NCBI GenBank assembly: GCA_947063855.1
Contig: CAMSTW010000002.1
Location: 41,996-105,995 of the forward strand
DNA: 64,000 nucleotides
From: an uncultured Dorea sp.
GTDB lineage: Bacteria > Bacillota > Clostridia > Lachnospirales > Lachnospiraceae
Direction: 5' to 3'
In this document: piece after piece, positions 34,631 to 42,648 of the stretch
Position numbering within the stretch: the first letter of the stretch is position 1
Layout of the letters: each line of letters begins with the position of its first letter
Notes under the pieces: model-generated
What the model was told of the DNA's origin: nothing
Database searches by the model: none
What the model saw: the letters and a program-made list of their open reading frames with translations, nothing else
Translations under genes and position numbers: made by a program

Positions 34631-35914
34631 ATGAATCAGATCAATCATTCAGATGATACAGTTAAGCCGGATAAAGAAGAAACAGAGAAAAATCAGAACA
34701 ACCTGTGGCATGACGCAGATAAGCCGGATATAGAAGAAACCGAAGAAAACCAGAACAACCTGCGGCAAGATGCAGATAAGCCGGATATAGAAGAAACCGA
34801 AGAAAGCCAGAACAACCCGCGGCAAGATGCAGATAAGCCGGATAAAATGGATAAGATGGACATAGAAGAGATCTGCAAAAGGATAGAGACAAGGGATGCA
34901 TCGGCAGAAGACCTGGCAAGAAAGCATTGGATGTCCGTAGGGAAGCCCTTATTCAGCCTGGGAAAGCTTGAGGATGCGATCATCCAGATTGCCGGGATCA
35001 AGGGTACGCCGGATTATCATCTGGCTAAGAAGGGGCTTGTCATCATGTGCGCGGATAACGGTGTGGTGGAAGAGGGGGTGACCCAGACCGGCCAGGAGGT
35101 GACGGCGGTGGTTGCAGAGAATTTCACCAGAGATATGGCAAGCGTGTGCCTGATGAGCCAGGTGGCAGGCGTTCATGTCTATCCGGTGGATATCGGGATC
35201 GCCGCAGACGTTCCCGTGCTTACAAGAAGCGAACGGAAGGTGGCATACGGAACCCGGAATTTTGCAAAGGAACCGGCGATGACGAAGGAAGAAGTCAGGA
35301 AGGCCATTGCAGTCGGCATCCGCATGGCGTCCGAATTAAAGGAGCAGGGGTACGATATTCTAGCAACCGGCGAGATGGGAATCGGCAACACCACGACCAG
35401 CAGTGCGGTGGCAAGCGTCCTCCTTGGCGTGCGGGTGGAGGATATCACAGGAAAGGGAGCAGGTCTTGACTCGGAAGGACTTAAGAGAAAGATTGGCGTA
35501 ATCCGGGAAGCCATCCGGAAGCATGAACCAGATCCGAAGGATGTCATAGACGTCCTCTCCAAGGTGGGCGGCCTTGATATTGCGGGGCTTGCCGGTGTAT
35601 TCCTGGGAGGCGCGCTCTATAAGATCCCGGTGGTCATCGACGGTCTGATCTCTTCTGTGGCGGCGCTGTGCGCCGTCCGGATCACAGAGAAGGCAAGAGA
35701 CTATATGCTGCCTTCCCACGTATCCGGCGAGCCCGGCGGCAGGATCATACTGGATGCCCTGGAACTTGCGCCGTTCCTCACCTGCGGGATGTTCCTGGGA
35801 GAGGGAAGCGGGGCCGTGGCCCTTATGCCGCTGCTTGATATGGCGCTTCGTGTGTACCGGGAGATGGGGACATTTGAGGATATCCAGATTGAGAAATATG
35901 AGATATTGAATTAG
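34631..35914 (+). CDS. cobT: Nicotinate-nucleotide:dimethylbenzimidazole phosphoribosyltransferase CobT with repeat extension
   Basis: The 427-residue protein forms alpha-ribazole phosphate for the lower ligand. The catalytic part begins near residue 75 (IEEICKRIETRD) and shows CADNGVVEEGVTQTGQEVT, GEMGIGNTTTSSAVASVLL, GLDIAGLAGVFLGGA and HVSGEPGGRIILDAL; the catalytic Glu is expected in GEGSGAVALMP. Ordinary CobT has about 350 residues. The first 75 residues here are an acidic extension built from a 19-residue tandem repeat. ATG 34631 is preceded by GAGAAAGGA. Confidence 0.92.
   Translation: MNQINHSDDTVKPDKEETEKNQNNLWHDADKPDIEETEENQNNLRQDADKPDIEETEESQNNPRQDADKPDKMDKMDIEEICKRIETRDASAEDLARKHWMSVGKPLFSLGKLEDAIIQIAGIKGTPDYHLAKKGLVIMCADNGVVEEGVTQTGQEVTAVVAENFTRDMASVCLMSQVAGVHVYPVDIGIAADVPVLTRSERKVAYGTRNFAKEPAMTKEEVRKAIAVGIRMASELKEQGYDILATGEMGIGNTTTSSAVASVLLGVRVEDITGKGAGLDSEGLKRKIGVIREAIRKHEPDPKDVIDVLSKVGGLDIAGLAGVFLGGALYKIPVVIDGLISSVAALCAVRITEKARDYMLPSHVSGEPGGRIILDALELAPFLTCGMFLGEGSGAVALMPLLDMALRVYREMGTFEDIQIEKYEILN
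34664..34834 (+). repeat. 57-bp coding tandem repeat in cobT (3 copies plus partial)
   Basis: Three 19-codon units (consensus KPDIEETEENQNNLRQDAD) occupy 34664-34720, 34721-34777 and 34778-34834. The beginning of a fourth (KPDK) follows. They lie N-terminal to the enzyme. Confidence 0.95.
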
Positions 35915-35945
35915 AGCAGACACACTCTAAAGGAGGATAACGAAA

Positions 35946-36707
35946 ATGGTCATATTGCAGTCTCTGGTCATAGCTCTGTCCATGTATTCGAAGATTCCCA
36001 TGCCGCGGATTGCGTGGACGGAAGATAACACAAAACATGTGATGTGCTTCTTTCCCGTGGTCGGGATCATAACGGGCGTCTGCGTGTGGGGCGCAGGAAC
36101 GTTTCTTCTTAGAAATGAATGCGGCGTCCTGTTGTTTTCTTCGGTGATGACGGTTCTTCCTGTTGCCGTGAACGGAGGAATCCATATGGACGGGCTGCTG
36201 GATACGATTGACGCGCTCAGTTCCTACGGGGACAGGGAGAAAAAGCTTGAGATTCTCAAGGATTCCCATGCGGGGGCATTTGCCATTATCGGCGCATGCT
36301 GTTACTTTATCCTGTGTCTGGGGCTTTGGAGCGAGGTGACGGAAGATATGCTGCCTGTGATTGCCTGCGGTTATGTATTGTCCCGGGGGATGAGCGGGTT
36401 TGCCATCCTTACGTTCCCTTCGGCATCGGAGAAGGGACTGGCCCGCACCTTCAAGGAGGGCACGAGAGGGCTTCATGCGGCGGTGCTTATGATCCTCTAT
36501 ATTCTGATTCCGGCGGCGGGGATGTTCATCCTGTCACCGGGGCCGGGGCTTCTGGCAGTTGCCGGGGCGGCGGGGACATTTGCCTGCTACCGTGTGACGG
36601 CGGTGCGCAGATTCGGCGGCGTCACCGGCGATCTGGCCGGGTATTTCCTGCAATTGTGTGAACTGGCGGTCTTAGGATGTGTGGCGGCCGGGGGGATATT
36701 CATGTGA
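35946..36707 (+). CDS. cobS: Adenosylcobinamide-GDP ribazoletransferase CobS
   Basis: The 253-residue integral membrane enzyme joins adenosylcobinamide-GDP and alpha-ribazole (phosphate) to make cobalamin (phosphate). Characteristic segments are SMYSKIPMPRI near the N-terminus, the Asp-rich motif GGIHMDGLLDTIDAL, KDSHAGAFAIIG, and RRFGGVTGDLAGYFLQL near the C-terminus, with about six TMs. AAGGAGGA precedes ATG 35946. Its last codons form the start of a 3 x 40-bp tandem repeat that leads to cobC. Confidence 0.94.
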   Translation: MVILQSLVIALSMYSKIPMPRIAWTEDNTKHVMCFFPVVGIITGVCVWGAGTFLLRNECGVLLFSSVMTVLPVAVNGGIHMDGLLDTIDALSSYGDREKKLEILKDSHAGAFAIIGACCYFILCLGLWSEVTEDMLPVIACGYVLSRGMSGFAILTFPSASEKGLARTFKEGTRGLHAAVLMILYILIPAAGMFILSPGPGLLAVAGAAGTFACYRVTAVRRFGGVTGDLAGYFLQLCELAVLGCVAAGGIFM

Positions 36708-36820
36708 GGCACAGATTTCAGATGCACGCCGGGAGACATTCATGTGGGGTACAGATTTCAGATGCGCGCCGGGAGACATTCATGTGAGGCACAGATTTCA
36801 GATACACACCGGGAGGTTCT
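36701..36820 (+). repeat. Three exact-length 40-bp tandem repeats between cobS and cobC
   Basis: The units at 36701-36740, 36741-36780 and 36781-36820 differ by only a few bases. Each starts CATGTGAGGC or CATGTGGGGT and ends with a GGGAG motif, so the ribosome-binding-site/start region is triplicated. The first copy includes the cobS stop; the third supplies the cobC ribosome binding site. Confidence 0.95.
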
Positions 36821-36821
36821 T

Positions 36822-37400
36822 ATGGAGATAACGATGATACGCCATTTTATGACACAGGGAAACGTAGAGAAACGCTATATCGGGACGACGGATGAGCCGC
36901 TTTTGCCGGGACAATCGGCAAGTTTCGATTATCCCGCCGCCGGAGCGGTTGCCGTAAGCCCTTTGAGGCGCTGCATGGAGACGGCAGAGATTCTCTATCC
37001 GGATGCGGGGAAATATATCTGCGGGGAACTTAAGGAATGTGATTTCGGTATTTTTGAAAATAAAAACTACGAGGAACTGAAAGACAATCCGGACTATCAG
37101 AGATGGCTTGACTCAGGAGGAAAGATCCCGTTTCCGGGAGGAGAGGGTATGGATGCGTTCTGTGCAAGGTGTGTGAAGGGCTTCTGCAATATGGTCGGGC
37201 AGTTTATAGAAGAGGGGTATCCGGTCGCGGCGTTCGTGGTGCACGGAGGGACGATCATGGCGGTGCTTGACCGGTTCGCCCATCATGAGGAGGGCTTCTA
37301 TCACTGGCAGGTGAAGAACGGGGAGGGCTTCAGCATGAAGCTTGACCAGGAGCAGTGGAAGAGCGGCGTACGAAGATTGACGGAGATAGAGAGACTATGA
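36822..37400 (+). CDS. cobC: Alpha-ribazole phosphatase, histidine phosphatase family
   Basis: The 192-residue phosphoglycerate-mutase-like phosphatase has a catalytic His in MIRHFMTQGN (the family RHG appears as RHF), AVSPLRRCMETAEIL, the acidic ECDFGIFENKNYEEL, and the second His in FVVHGGTIMAV. In the nucleotide-loop pathway it dephosphorylates alpha-ribazole phosphate or cobalamin phosphate. ATG 36822 is five bases after GGGAGG (36811-36816); an in-frame earlier start at 36744 lies inside the tandem repeat and is rejected. Its stop overlaps the cbiB start. Confidence 0.85.
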   Translation: MEITMIRHFMTQGNVEKRYIGTTDEPLLPGQSASFDYPAAGAVAVSPLRRCMETAEILYPDAGKYICGELKECDFGIFENKNYEELKDNPDYQRWLDSGGKIPFPGGEGMDAFCARCVKGFCNMVGQFIEEGYPVAAFVVHGGTIMAVLDRFAHHEEGFYHWQVKNGEGFSMKLDQEQWKSGVRRLTEIERL

Positions 37401-38551
37401 GAATCACGGTGATATGTTTACTGGCATTTTTGCTGGACCTGCTATGGGGGGATCCGGTGTGGCTGTATCATCCGGTCCGCGTGATCGGCCTTCTGATTAC
37501 AGGACTTGAGAAAGTATTGCGTAAGGCGGCGGGAGCGCCGGAGAGGGAGAAGGCAGAGGAAGACAGACTTAAGGGTGGAGTGCTAGAGGAAGAGAAGGCG
37601 AAAGAAGCCGAGTTTAAGAGCGTAAAGCCGGAGAAGGAAAGACTTGAGGAAGACAGGCGAAAGAGCGGGATGCCGGAGAGGGAGAAGGCGGAGGAAGACA
37701 GACTTAAGGGTGGAATGCCAGAGGACGGCAAGACTGCAACCCGGCTTCAGATTGCGGGCAGTATCCTGTGGCTCCTTGTGTGTATACTGACTCTCGGCGT
37801 GGTTACAGGAGTCCTGGCTCTGGCAGAAAAAGTGCATCCGGTCCTGGCATTTGCCATAGAAGCCTTCTGGTGTTATCAGTTATTGGCGCTAACTTCACTG
37901 CGAAAAGAGAGCATGAAGGTATATGAGAAACTCAGAGAGGGAGACCTTCCCGGCGCCAGGTATGCGGTGTCTATGATCGTGGGCCGGGACACGGAAAACC
38001 TGACGGAGGAAGGCGTCACCAAAGCGGCGGTGGAGACAATTGCGGAGAATACGTCGGACGGCGTGACCGCCCCGCTGTTCTATATGCTGATCGGAGGCGC
38101 GCCCCTTGCATTTCTCTATAAAGCAGTCAATACCATGGACTCCATGATCGGATATAAGAACGACCGGTATCTTTATTTCGGCAGGACGGCGGCGAAGATG
38201 GACGATATTTTCAATTTTCTTCCGGCAAGGATATCGGCGGTGCTTATGATTGCGGCGGCAGGCATCTGCCGGCTTGACATCCAAAAGGCATGGCAGATCT
38301 ATCTGAGGGACAGGCACAACCATGCGAGTCCCAATGCGGCGCAGACAGAAGCTGTGTGCGCCGGGGCGCTTGGTGTGCAGCTTGCGGGAAATGCGTTTTA
38401 TTTCGGGAAATTATATGAGAAGCCGACAATCGGGGATCCTCTCCGTGACATTTGCCCCGGAGATATCCCGGGAACCTGCGCTTTGATGTATGTGACGGCG
38501 GTACTGATGCTGGTTCTGGGAGTCGGGATACGTGCAGTTTTTGGATGGTAA
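37397..38551 (+). CDS. cbiB: Adenosylcobinamide-phosphate synthase CbiB with repeat insertion
   Basis: The 384-residue membrane enzyme attaches aminopropanol phosphate to cobyric acid. The conserved start is FLLDLLWGDPVWLYHPVRVIG; later motifs include GRDTENLTEEGVTKAAVETI, ENTSDGVTAPLFY, AVNTMDSMIGYKN, and NHASPNAAQTEAVCAGALGV. Between the first two hydrophobic regions, residues 48-107 are four copies of a charged 15-residue repeat not found in normal CbiB (about 310-320 residues). ATG 37397 overlaps the cobC stop (ATGA). The repeat lies in an extramembrane loop. Confidence 0.92.
   Translation: MRITVICLLAFLLDLLWGDPVWLYHPVRVIGLLITGLEKVLRKAAGAPEREKAEEDRLKGGVLEEEKAKEAEFKSVKPEKERLEEDRRKSGMPEREKAEEDRLKGGMPEDGKTATRLQIAGSILWLLVCILTLGVVTGVLALAEKVHPVLAFAIEAFWCYQLLALTSLRKESMKVYEKLREGDLPGARYAVSMIVGRDTENLTEEGVTKAAVETIAENTSDGVTAPLFYMLIGGAPLAFLYKAVNTMDSMIGYKNDRYLYFGRTAAKMDDIFNFLPARISAVLMIAAAGICRLDIQKAWQIYLRDRHNHASPNAAQTEAVCAGALGVQLAGNAFYFGKLYEKPTIGDPLRDICPGDIPGTCALMYVTAVLMLVLGVGIRAVFGW
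37538..37717 (+). repeat. 45-bp coding tandem repeat in cbiB (4 copies)
   Basis: Four 15-codon units (consensus PEREKAEEDRLKGGM) lie in register at residues 48-62, 63-77, 78-92 and 93-107 of CbiB. Units 1 and 4 are nearly identical; 2 and 3 are diverged. Confidence 0.93.
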
Positions 38552-38667
38552 TCTTTACAGGGGATTTTCCACATTAATATAGTACCCATTAGGGCAAAGT
38601 CCGCTGCACTGTCGGTTTGCAGACGCACACCCGATACGAAGATCGAAAGAAAGGACGGCATAACAAC

Positions 38668-39717
38668 ATGGAATATCAACACGGCGGCGATGTTTATACA
38701 TACGAAGGGATGCTTGATTTCTCGGCGAATATCAACCCTCTTGGACCGGGCGCTTCAGTCATACAGGCGGCGCACGGCGCAATCGACAGGATGACGCAGT
38801 ATCCGGACGCCAGATGCCGGAGGCTTCGGGACGCCCTTGCCGGAAGGCTTGGGGTCAGTGAGGATTTCTTCATATTCGGAAATGGCGGGGCGGAGCTTAT
38901 ATATACTCTGGTGATGGCAGAGCGCCCCAGGAAGGCAGTTCTTCTGGCTCCGTCCTTTACGGAATACCGGCAGGCGCTTCTGGCGGCAGGCTGTGAGATC
39001 GTCCTGTTCCCGCTTAAGGAGCCGGAGGATTTTAAGCTTGGGAGAGATTATCTGGAATGTCTGACAGAGGAGATCGACATGATCTTCCTGTGTTCCCCCG
39101 CTAATCCGGTGGGAAATGTGATCGAACAGGAATTGCTGTTTCAGATTCTGGAACGCTGCCAAAAGAAGCGGATTCGCATGGTGATGGACGAGTGTTTCTG
39201 CGAATTCCTGGACGACTGGGAGGCGCGCACCCTGCAAAGCCGGGCGGCAGAATATCCGGAGTTGTTTATCCTGCGGGCGTTCACGAAGATGTATGGGATG
39301 CCGGGGCTTCGTCTGGGATACGGGATCTGCGCCGACCTGGATCTGACAGAGCGGATGGAGCGGATGCGCCAGCCCTGGAGTGTCTCGGTGGTGGCACAGG
39401 AAGCGGGAGAAGCGGCGGTAAGGGATACGGCGCATCCGGTCAGGACCAGAGACTATATCCGGAAGGAGCGGGAGTGGCTCACTGGGCAGTTAGATGAGAT
39501 GGGGATCAGATATTACACGCCAGAGGCAAATTATATCTTTATCCGCAGCGGGTATGATCTGTATGAGGAACTGAAAAAGCGGGGGATACTGATCCGGGAC
39601 TGCAGTAACTACGACGGGCTTGACAAGGGATATTACAGGTTCGCGGTAAAGAAGAGGCAGGAGAACCTCCGGCTGGTGGAGGAACTTAAGCGGATCTGTC
39701 CGGGAGATTCATTGTAA
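38668..39717 (+). CDS. cobD: Threonine-phosphate decarboxylase CobD
   Basis: The 349-residue PLP enzyme of the class I/II aminotransferase fold makes (R)-1-amino-2-propanol phosphate for CbiB. It begins YQHGGDVYTYEGMLDFSANI, contains the cofactor-contacting CSPANPVGNVIE and MDECFCEF, and the PLP lysine in RAFTKMYGMPGLRLGY. ATG 38668 follows AAAGGA and yields the canonical N-terminus; an upstream in-frame start at 38617 lacks support. The 116-base gap after cbiB shows no gene or clear structure. Confidence 0.93.
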   Translation: MEYQHGGDVYTYEGMLDFSANINPLGPGASVIQAAHGAIDRMTQYPDARCRRLRDALAGRLGVSEDFFIFGNGGAELIYTLVMAERPRKAVLLAPSFTEYRQALLAAGCEIVLFPLKEPEDFKLGRDYLECLTEEIDMIFLCSPANPVGNVIEQELLFQILERCQKKRIRMVMDECFCEFLDDWEARTLQSRAAEYPELFILRAFTKMYGMPGLRLGYGICADLDLTERMERMRQPWSVSVVAQEAGEAAVRDTAHPVRTRDYIRKEREWLTGQLDEMGIRYYTPEANYIFIRSGYDLYEELKKRGILIRDCSNYDGLDKGYYRFAVKKRQENLRLVEELKRICPGDSL

Positions 39718-39788
39718 TGTATCCATTGGCTTGTTCGGAGAGGACCAGCCGACTGTAAGCAAACGATAATTTAAGAAGGAGAAACGAG

Positions 39789-41291
39789 ATGGCAAGATCA
39801 ATCATGATTCAGGGAACCATGTCGAATGCCGGTAAAAGTATTCTTGTGGGCGGACTGTGCCGGGTGCTCCATCAGGACGGTTTCCGGGCGGCGCCCTTCA
39901 AATCACAGAACATGGCGCTGAATTCATTTATCACGAAAGAAGGTCTGGAGATGGGGCGGGCGCAGGTGATGCAGGCAGAAGCGGCGGGTATCGAACCGGA
40001 GGCGGCCATGAACCCGATCCTCCTGAAGCCGACTAACGACACAGGCTCCCAGGTGATCGTAAACGGGGAAGCAGTGGGCGTCATGTCGGCGTCAGAATAT
40101 TACAGGAAGAAGACGGAATATATTCCGGATATCCTTAAGGCGTATCACCGGCTTGAGGAAGCCTGTGATGTGATCGTGATAGAAGGAGCGGGAAGTCCGG
40201 CAGAGATCAATCTGAAGGAGAATGATATCGTGAATATGGGGCTTGCTAAGATGGTGGACGCACCGGTTCTTCTTGTGGGGGATATCGACCGGGGCGGCGT
40301 CTTTGCCCAGATCGTGGGAACCATGGAACTGTTGGAGGAAGAGGAACGAAGGCGGATCAAGGGAGTGATCATCAACAAATTCCGGGGAGACAAGGAGATC
40401 TTAAGGCCTGGGCTTGAGATGCTGACGGAGAGGACGAAGATTCCGGTCTGCGGCGTAGTGCCGTATTTCTATCTGGATATTGACGACGAAGACAGCCTGA
40501 CGGAGAGATTCGCAAGAAAGGGAAAAAACGGAAGGGTGGATATAGCGGTGATCCGTCTGCCAAGGATTTCGAATTTCACGGATTTTGCCCCGTTAGAGGG
40601 AATGGAGGACGTGACGCTTCGGTATGTAGGAAGCGCAGGCGAGTTCGGCAGTCCGGATGCGGTGATGCTGCCCGGCACGAAGAATACCATCGCGGACCTT
40701 CTGTGGCTCCGCCAGAGCGGTTTAGAGGCGAAGATTCTAAGGCACAGCGATCAGGGCAGGCTGGTGTTTGGAATCTGCGGCGGATATCAGATGCTGGGGG
40801 AGAGTATCGAGGATCCGCAGGGGGTAGAGCAGAAAGGGAGCGTCAGGGGATTGGGACTGCTTCCGATGAAGACAAGATTTGCACCGGAGAAGACACGCAC
40901 CCGCGTGAAAGGGTATTTTCAGGAGATCGGGGGGCTCCTTGGCGGGCTGAACCAGGTGGAGGCAGAAGGATACGAGATCCACATGGGCGTCTCGGAAACC
41001 AGAGGGAAGAGGATGCTGCGGCTTACGGATACTGTGACACAGGGCGCGCCAAAGGAGGACGGGCTGTGTACGGACCATGTCTACGGCTGTTATGTCCACG
41101 GGATCTTCGACCGGGCAGAGGTCGCGGCGGGGGTTGTGGGCGCGCTGCTTTGTCAGAAGGGTTATTGCGGCGAGGGAGTGAAGGCGGTCAATCAGTCAGA
41201 GTATAAGGAGGCGCAGTACGATAAGCTGGCCAAGATCGTCCGGGAAAATGTGGATATGGACGCTGTATACAGGATGATTGGCATAAAATAG
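39789..41291 (+). CDS. cbiP: Cobyric acid synthase CbiP
   Basis: The 500-residue glutamine-dependent amidotransferase amidates the b, d, e and g side chains of adenosylcobyrinate a,c-diamide. The N-terminal P-loop reads [20 protein letters not shown], followed by [22 protein letters not shown] and [11 protein letters not shown]. The C-terminal glutaminase has [15 protein letters not shown] and the nucleophile in [11 protein letters not shown], ending [10 protein letters not shown]. Length is normal and there is no repeat insertion, unlike its relative CbiA. Confidence 0.95.
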   Translation: MARSIMIQGTMSNAGKSILVGGLCRVLHQDGFRAAPFKSQNMALNSFITKEGLEMGRAQVMQAEAAGIEPEAAMNPILLKPTNDTGSQVIVNGEAVGVMSASEYYRKKTEYIPDILKAYHRLEEACDVIVIEGAGSPAEINLKENDIVNMGLAKMVDAPVLLVGDIDRGGVFAQIVGTMELLEEEERRRIKGVIINKFRGDKEILRPGLEMLTERTKIPVCGVVPYFYLDIDDEDSLTERFARKGKNGRVDIAVIRLPRISNFTDFAPLEGMEDVTLRYVGSAGEFGSPDAVMLPGTKNTIADLLWLRQSGLEAKILRHSDQGRLVFGICGGYQMLGESIEDPQGVEQKGSVRGLGLLPMKTRFAPEKTRTRVKGYFQEIGGLLGGLNQVEAEGYEIHMGVSETRGKRMLRLTDTVTQGAPKEDGLCTDHVYGCYVHGIFDRAEVAAGVVGALLCQKGYCGEGVKAVNQSEYKEAQYDKLAKIVRENVDMDAVYRMIGIK

Positions 41292-41300
41292 GAGATTTTT

Positions 41301-41314
41301 CACCTGTACAGGTG
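41301..41314. other. Perfect 14-bp palindrome CACCTGTACAGGTG before cobU
   Basis: The palindrome lies in the 99-base cbiP-cobU gap and resembles a dimeric repressor operator. A related half-site CCACCTGT/ACAGGTGG occurs as a wider inverted repeat at 50250-50294 before cbiK. Function unknown. Confidence 0.4.
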
Positions 41315-41390
41315 GTGGTGGATTTCAAATAGCTATAGTAAAGATTAGGCTGTCAGACGGCGGCTGAATAATAATGGAAAGGAAGAAGTG

Positions 41391-42080
41391 ATGGTTCATC
41401 TTATAACAGGCGGGAGCGGGAGCGGCAAATCGGAGTATGCCGAGGAGATGGCGTGCCGTTACCGGAAGGGGCCGGGAGAGAAGCTTGTCTATGTCGCAAC
41501 GATGTACCCTTACGGGGAAGAGACGAAGATGAAGATCCGGCGGCACCGGCAGATGCGGGAAGGCAAGGGATTTGAGACGGTTGAGTGCTATACCGGACTT
41601 GCGCGTGTTGCCGGGAGGCTTGAAGCATATGGTTCGGTGACTGTGCTGATTGAGTGTATCTCCAATCTGGTATCGAATGAATTATACGGGATACCCGGCA
41701 GACTGTCCGACAACTCATTTCTGCAATCGGCATGCCCTGCTTTGCAGGATAATCTGCCCCGGAATCAATCGACGCAGTCCACTGTGACTCATGATTTTGG
41801 AACAGATTCCTTACAAATTGGGACACATATCTTGCGGAAGGCAGTTTCGGGACAGTCTGCCGCAGATGAGATCTTAAGAGGGATAGAAGCCATAAGAAGA
41901 GCGGCCGGCAATGTGGTGGTCGTGACAAATGAAGTGAACTCGGAGGGACTTGAGTATGGTCCTGAGATGATACGCTATAAGCAGGTCATGGGAGAGGTCA
42001 ACTGCCGCCTGGCGCTTCTGGCGGACAGGGTGACAGAGGTGGTGTATGGTATTGCGGTGGAGGTGAAGAACAGGTTATGA
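41391..42080 (+). CDS. cobU: Adenosylcobinamide kinase/guanylyltransferase CobU with in-frame element insertion
   Basis: The 229-residue protein phosphorylates adenosylcobinamide and transfers GMP from GTP. The P-loop GGSGSGKSEYAEE, YVATMYPYGEE, RRHRQMREGKGFETVE and C-terminal VVVTNEVNSEGLEYGPE define CobU. Residues 103-157 are not conserved: they are encoded by a 165-bp segment bounded by 12-bp perfect inverted repeats, inserted between NELYGI and AADEIL. Without it the protein would be about 174 residues, the usual size. ATG 41391 follows GGAAGAAG; the GTG at 41388 is less likely. Whether the product is active is uncertain. Confidence 0.88.
   Translation: MVHLITGGSGSGKSEYAEEMACRYRKGPGEKLVYVATMYPYGEETKMKIRRHRQMREGKGFETVECYTGLARVAGRLEAYGSVTVLIECISNLVSNELYGIPGRLSDNSFLQSACPALQDNLPRNQSTQSTVTHDFGTDSLQIGTHILRKAVSGQSAADEILRGIEAIRRAAGNVVVVTNEVNSEGLEYGPEMIRYKQVMGEVNCRLALLADRVTEVVYGIAVEVKNRL
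41697..41861. mobile_element. 165-bp inverted-repeat (MITE-like) insertion inside cobU, in frame
   Basis: GGCAGACTGTCC (41697-41708) and its exact reverse complement GGACAGTCTGCC (41850-41861) bound 165 bp, which is 55 codons without a stop. Similarity between the ends continues imperfectly for about 30 bases (about 23 of 30 matches). A small hairpin CCTGC/GCAGG lies inside. No clear target duplication is visible. The segment splits the CobU homology. Confidence 0.75.
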
Positions 42081-42514
42081 AGATGATCATAGGAGGCTCC
42101 TTTCAGGGGAAAACCCAGTACGCCAGAAGAAAATTCCCCCGGATTGTCTGGGCGGACGGAAGAGACTGTCCTTACGATGCAGTCAGGACATGCGGGGGAA
42201 TCTGCCATCTGGAGGCATATATCCGCCGCGCCATGCAGGAGGAAGAGGGGGAACCGTATCTTGAACTGCTGACCGGACTTGCCGGGATCAATCCCGGGAT
42301 TGTCATCATCAGTGATGAGATCGGTTACGGGCTGGTGCCGGCCGATTCCTTCGAGCGCAGATACCGCGAGACGGTGGGACGGATCTGCACGCGGCTGGCG
42401 TCGGATGCGGAGCAGGTGGACAGGGTAGTCTGCGGAGTCGGGACGACGATTAAGACAGGGCCGGGCCCGGGGAAGGAGCAGGCAGTACAGGGACGCACAG
42501 CTTGTGGAGAGTAG
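42077..42514 (+). CDS. CobU-like paralogue with altered P-loop
   Basis: The 145-residue protein begins MKMIIGGSFQGKTQYA, a P-loop related to CobU (GGSGSGKS), and later has VIISDEIGYGLVPADSFERR followed by GRICTRLASDAEQVDRVVCG. The latter matches the CobU C-terminal pattern in which E-V/I-G, VP, RR and GR are conserved. It lacks the RRHR histidine region used for guanylylation, so at most a kinase activity is plausible. The start overlaps the cobU stop (ATGA), implying coupling. Function within the cobinamide salvage step is inferred from sequence and place only. Confidence 0.7.
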   Translation: MKMIIGGSFQGKTQYARRKFPRIVWADGRDCPYDAVRTCGGICHLEAYIRRAMQEEEGEPYLELLTGLAGINPGIVIISDEIGYGLVPADSFERRYRETVGRICTRLASDAEQVDRVVCGVGTTIKTGPGPGKEQAVQGRTACGE

Positions 42515-42648
42515 TCTCAGGACTGACTGTCGGAGAGGAAGAGGCCGAAAGAGAAAAGGAGCAGGACAAAAAGCAGATGAAGGCAGAGACATACGTCCCG
42601 GTACAGGAACAGGCCGGGGGAGAAATAAAAACGAAACAGGAGATAGAT

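Noticed and set aside
36744..36821. Upstream in-frame start for the alpha-ribazole phosphatase
   Set aside because: It lies inside the 40-bp tandem repeat and would add a non-conserved extension; ATG 36822 has the better ribosome binding site and gives the canonical N-terminus.
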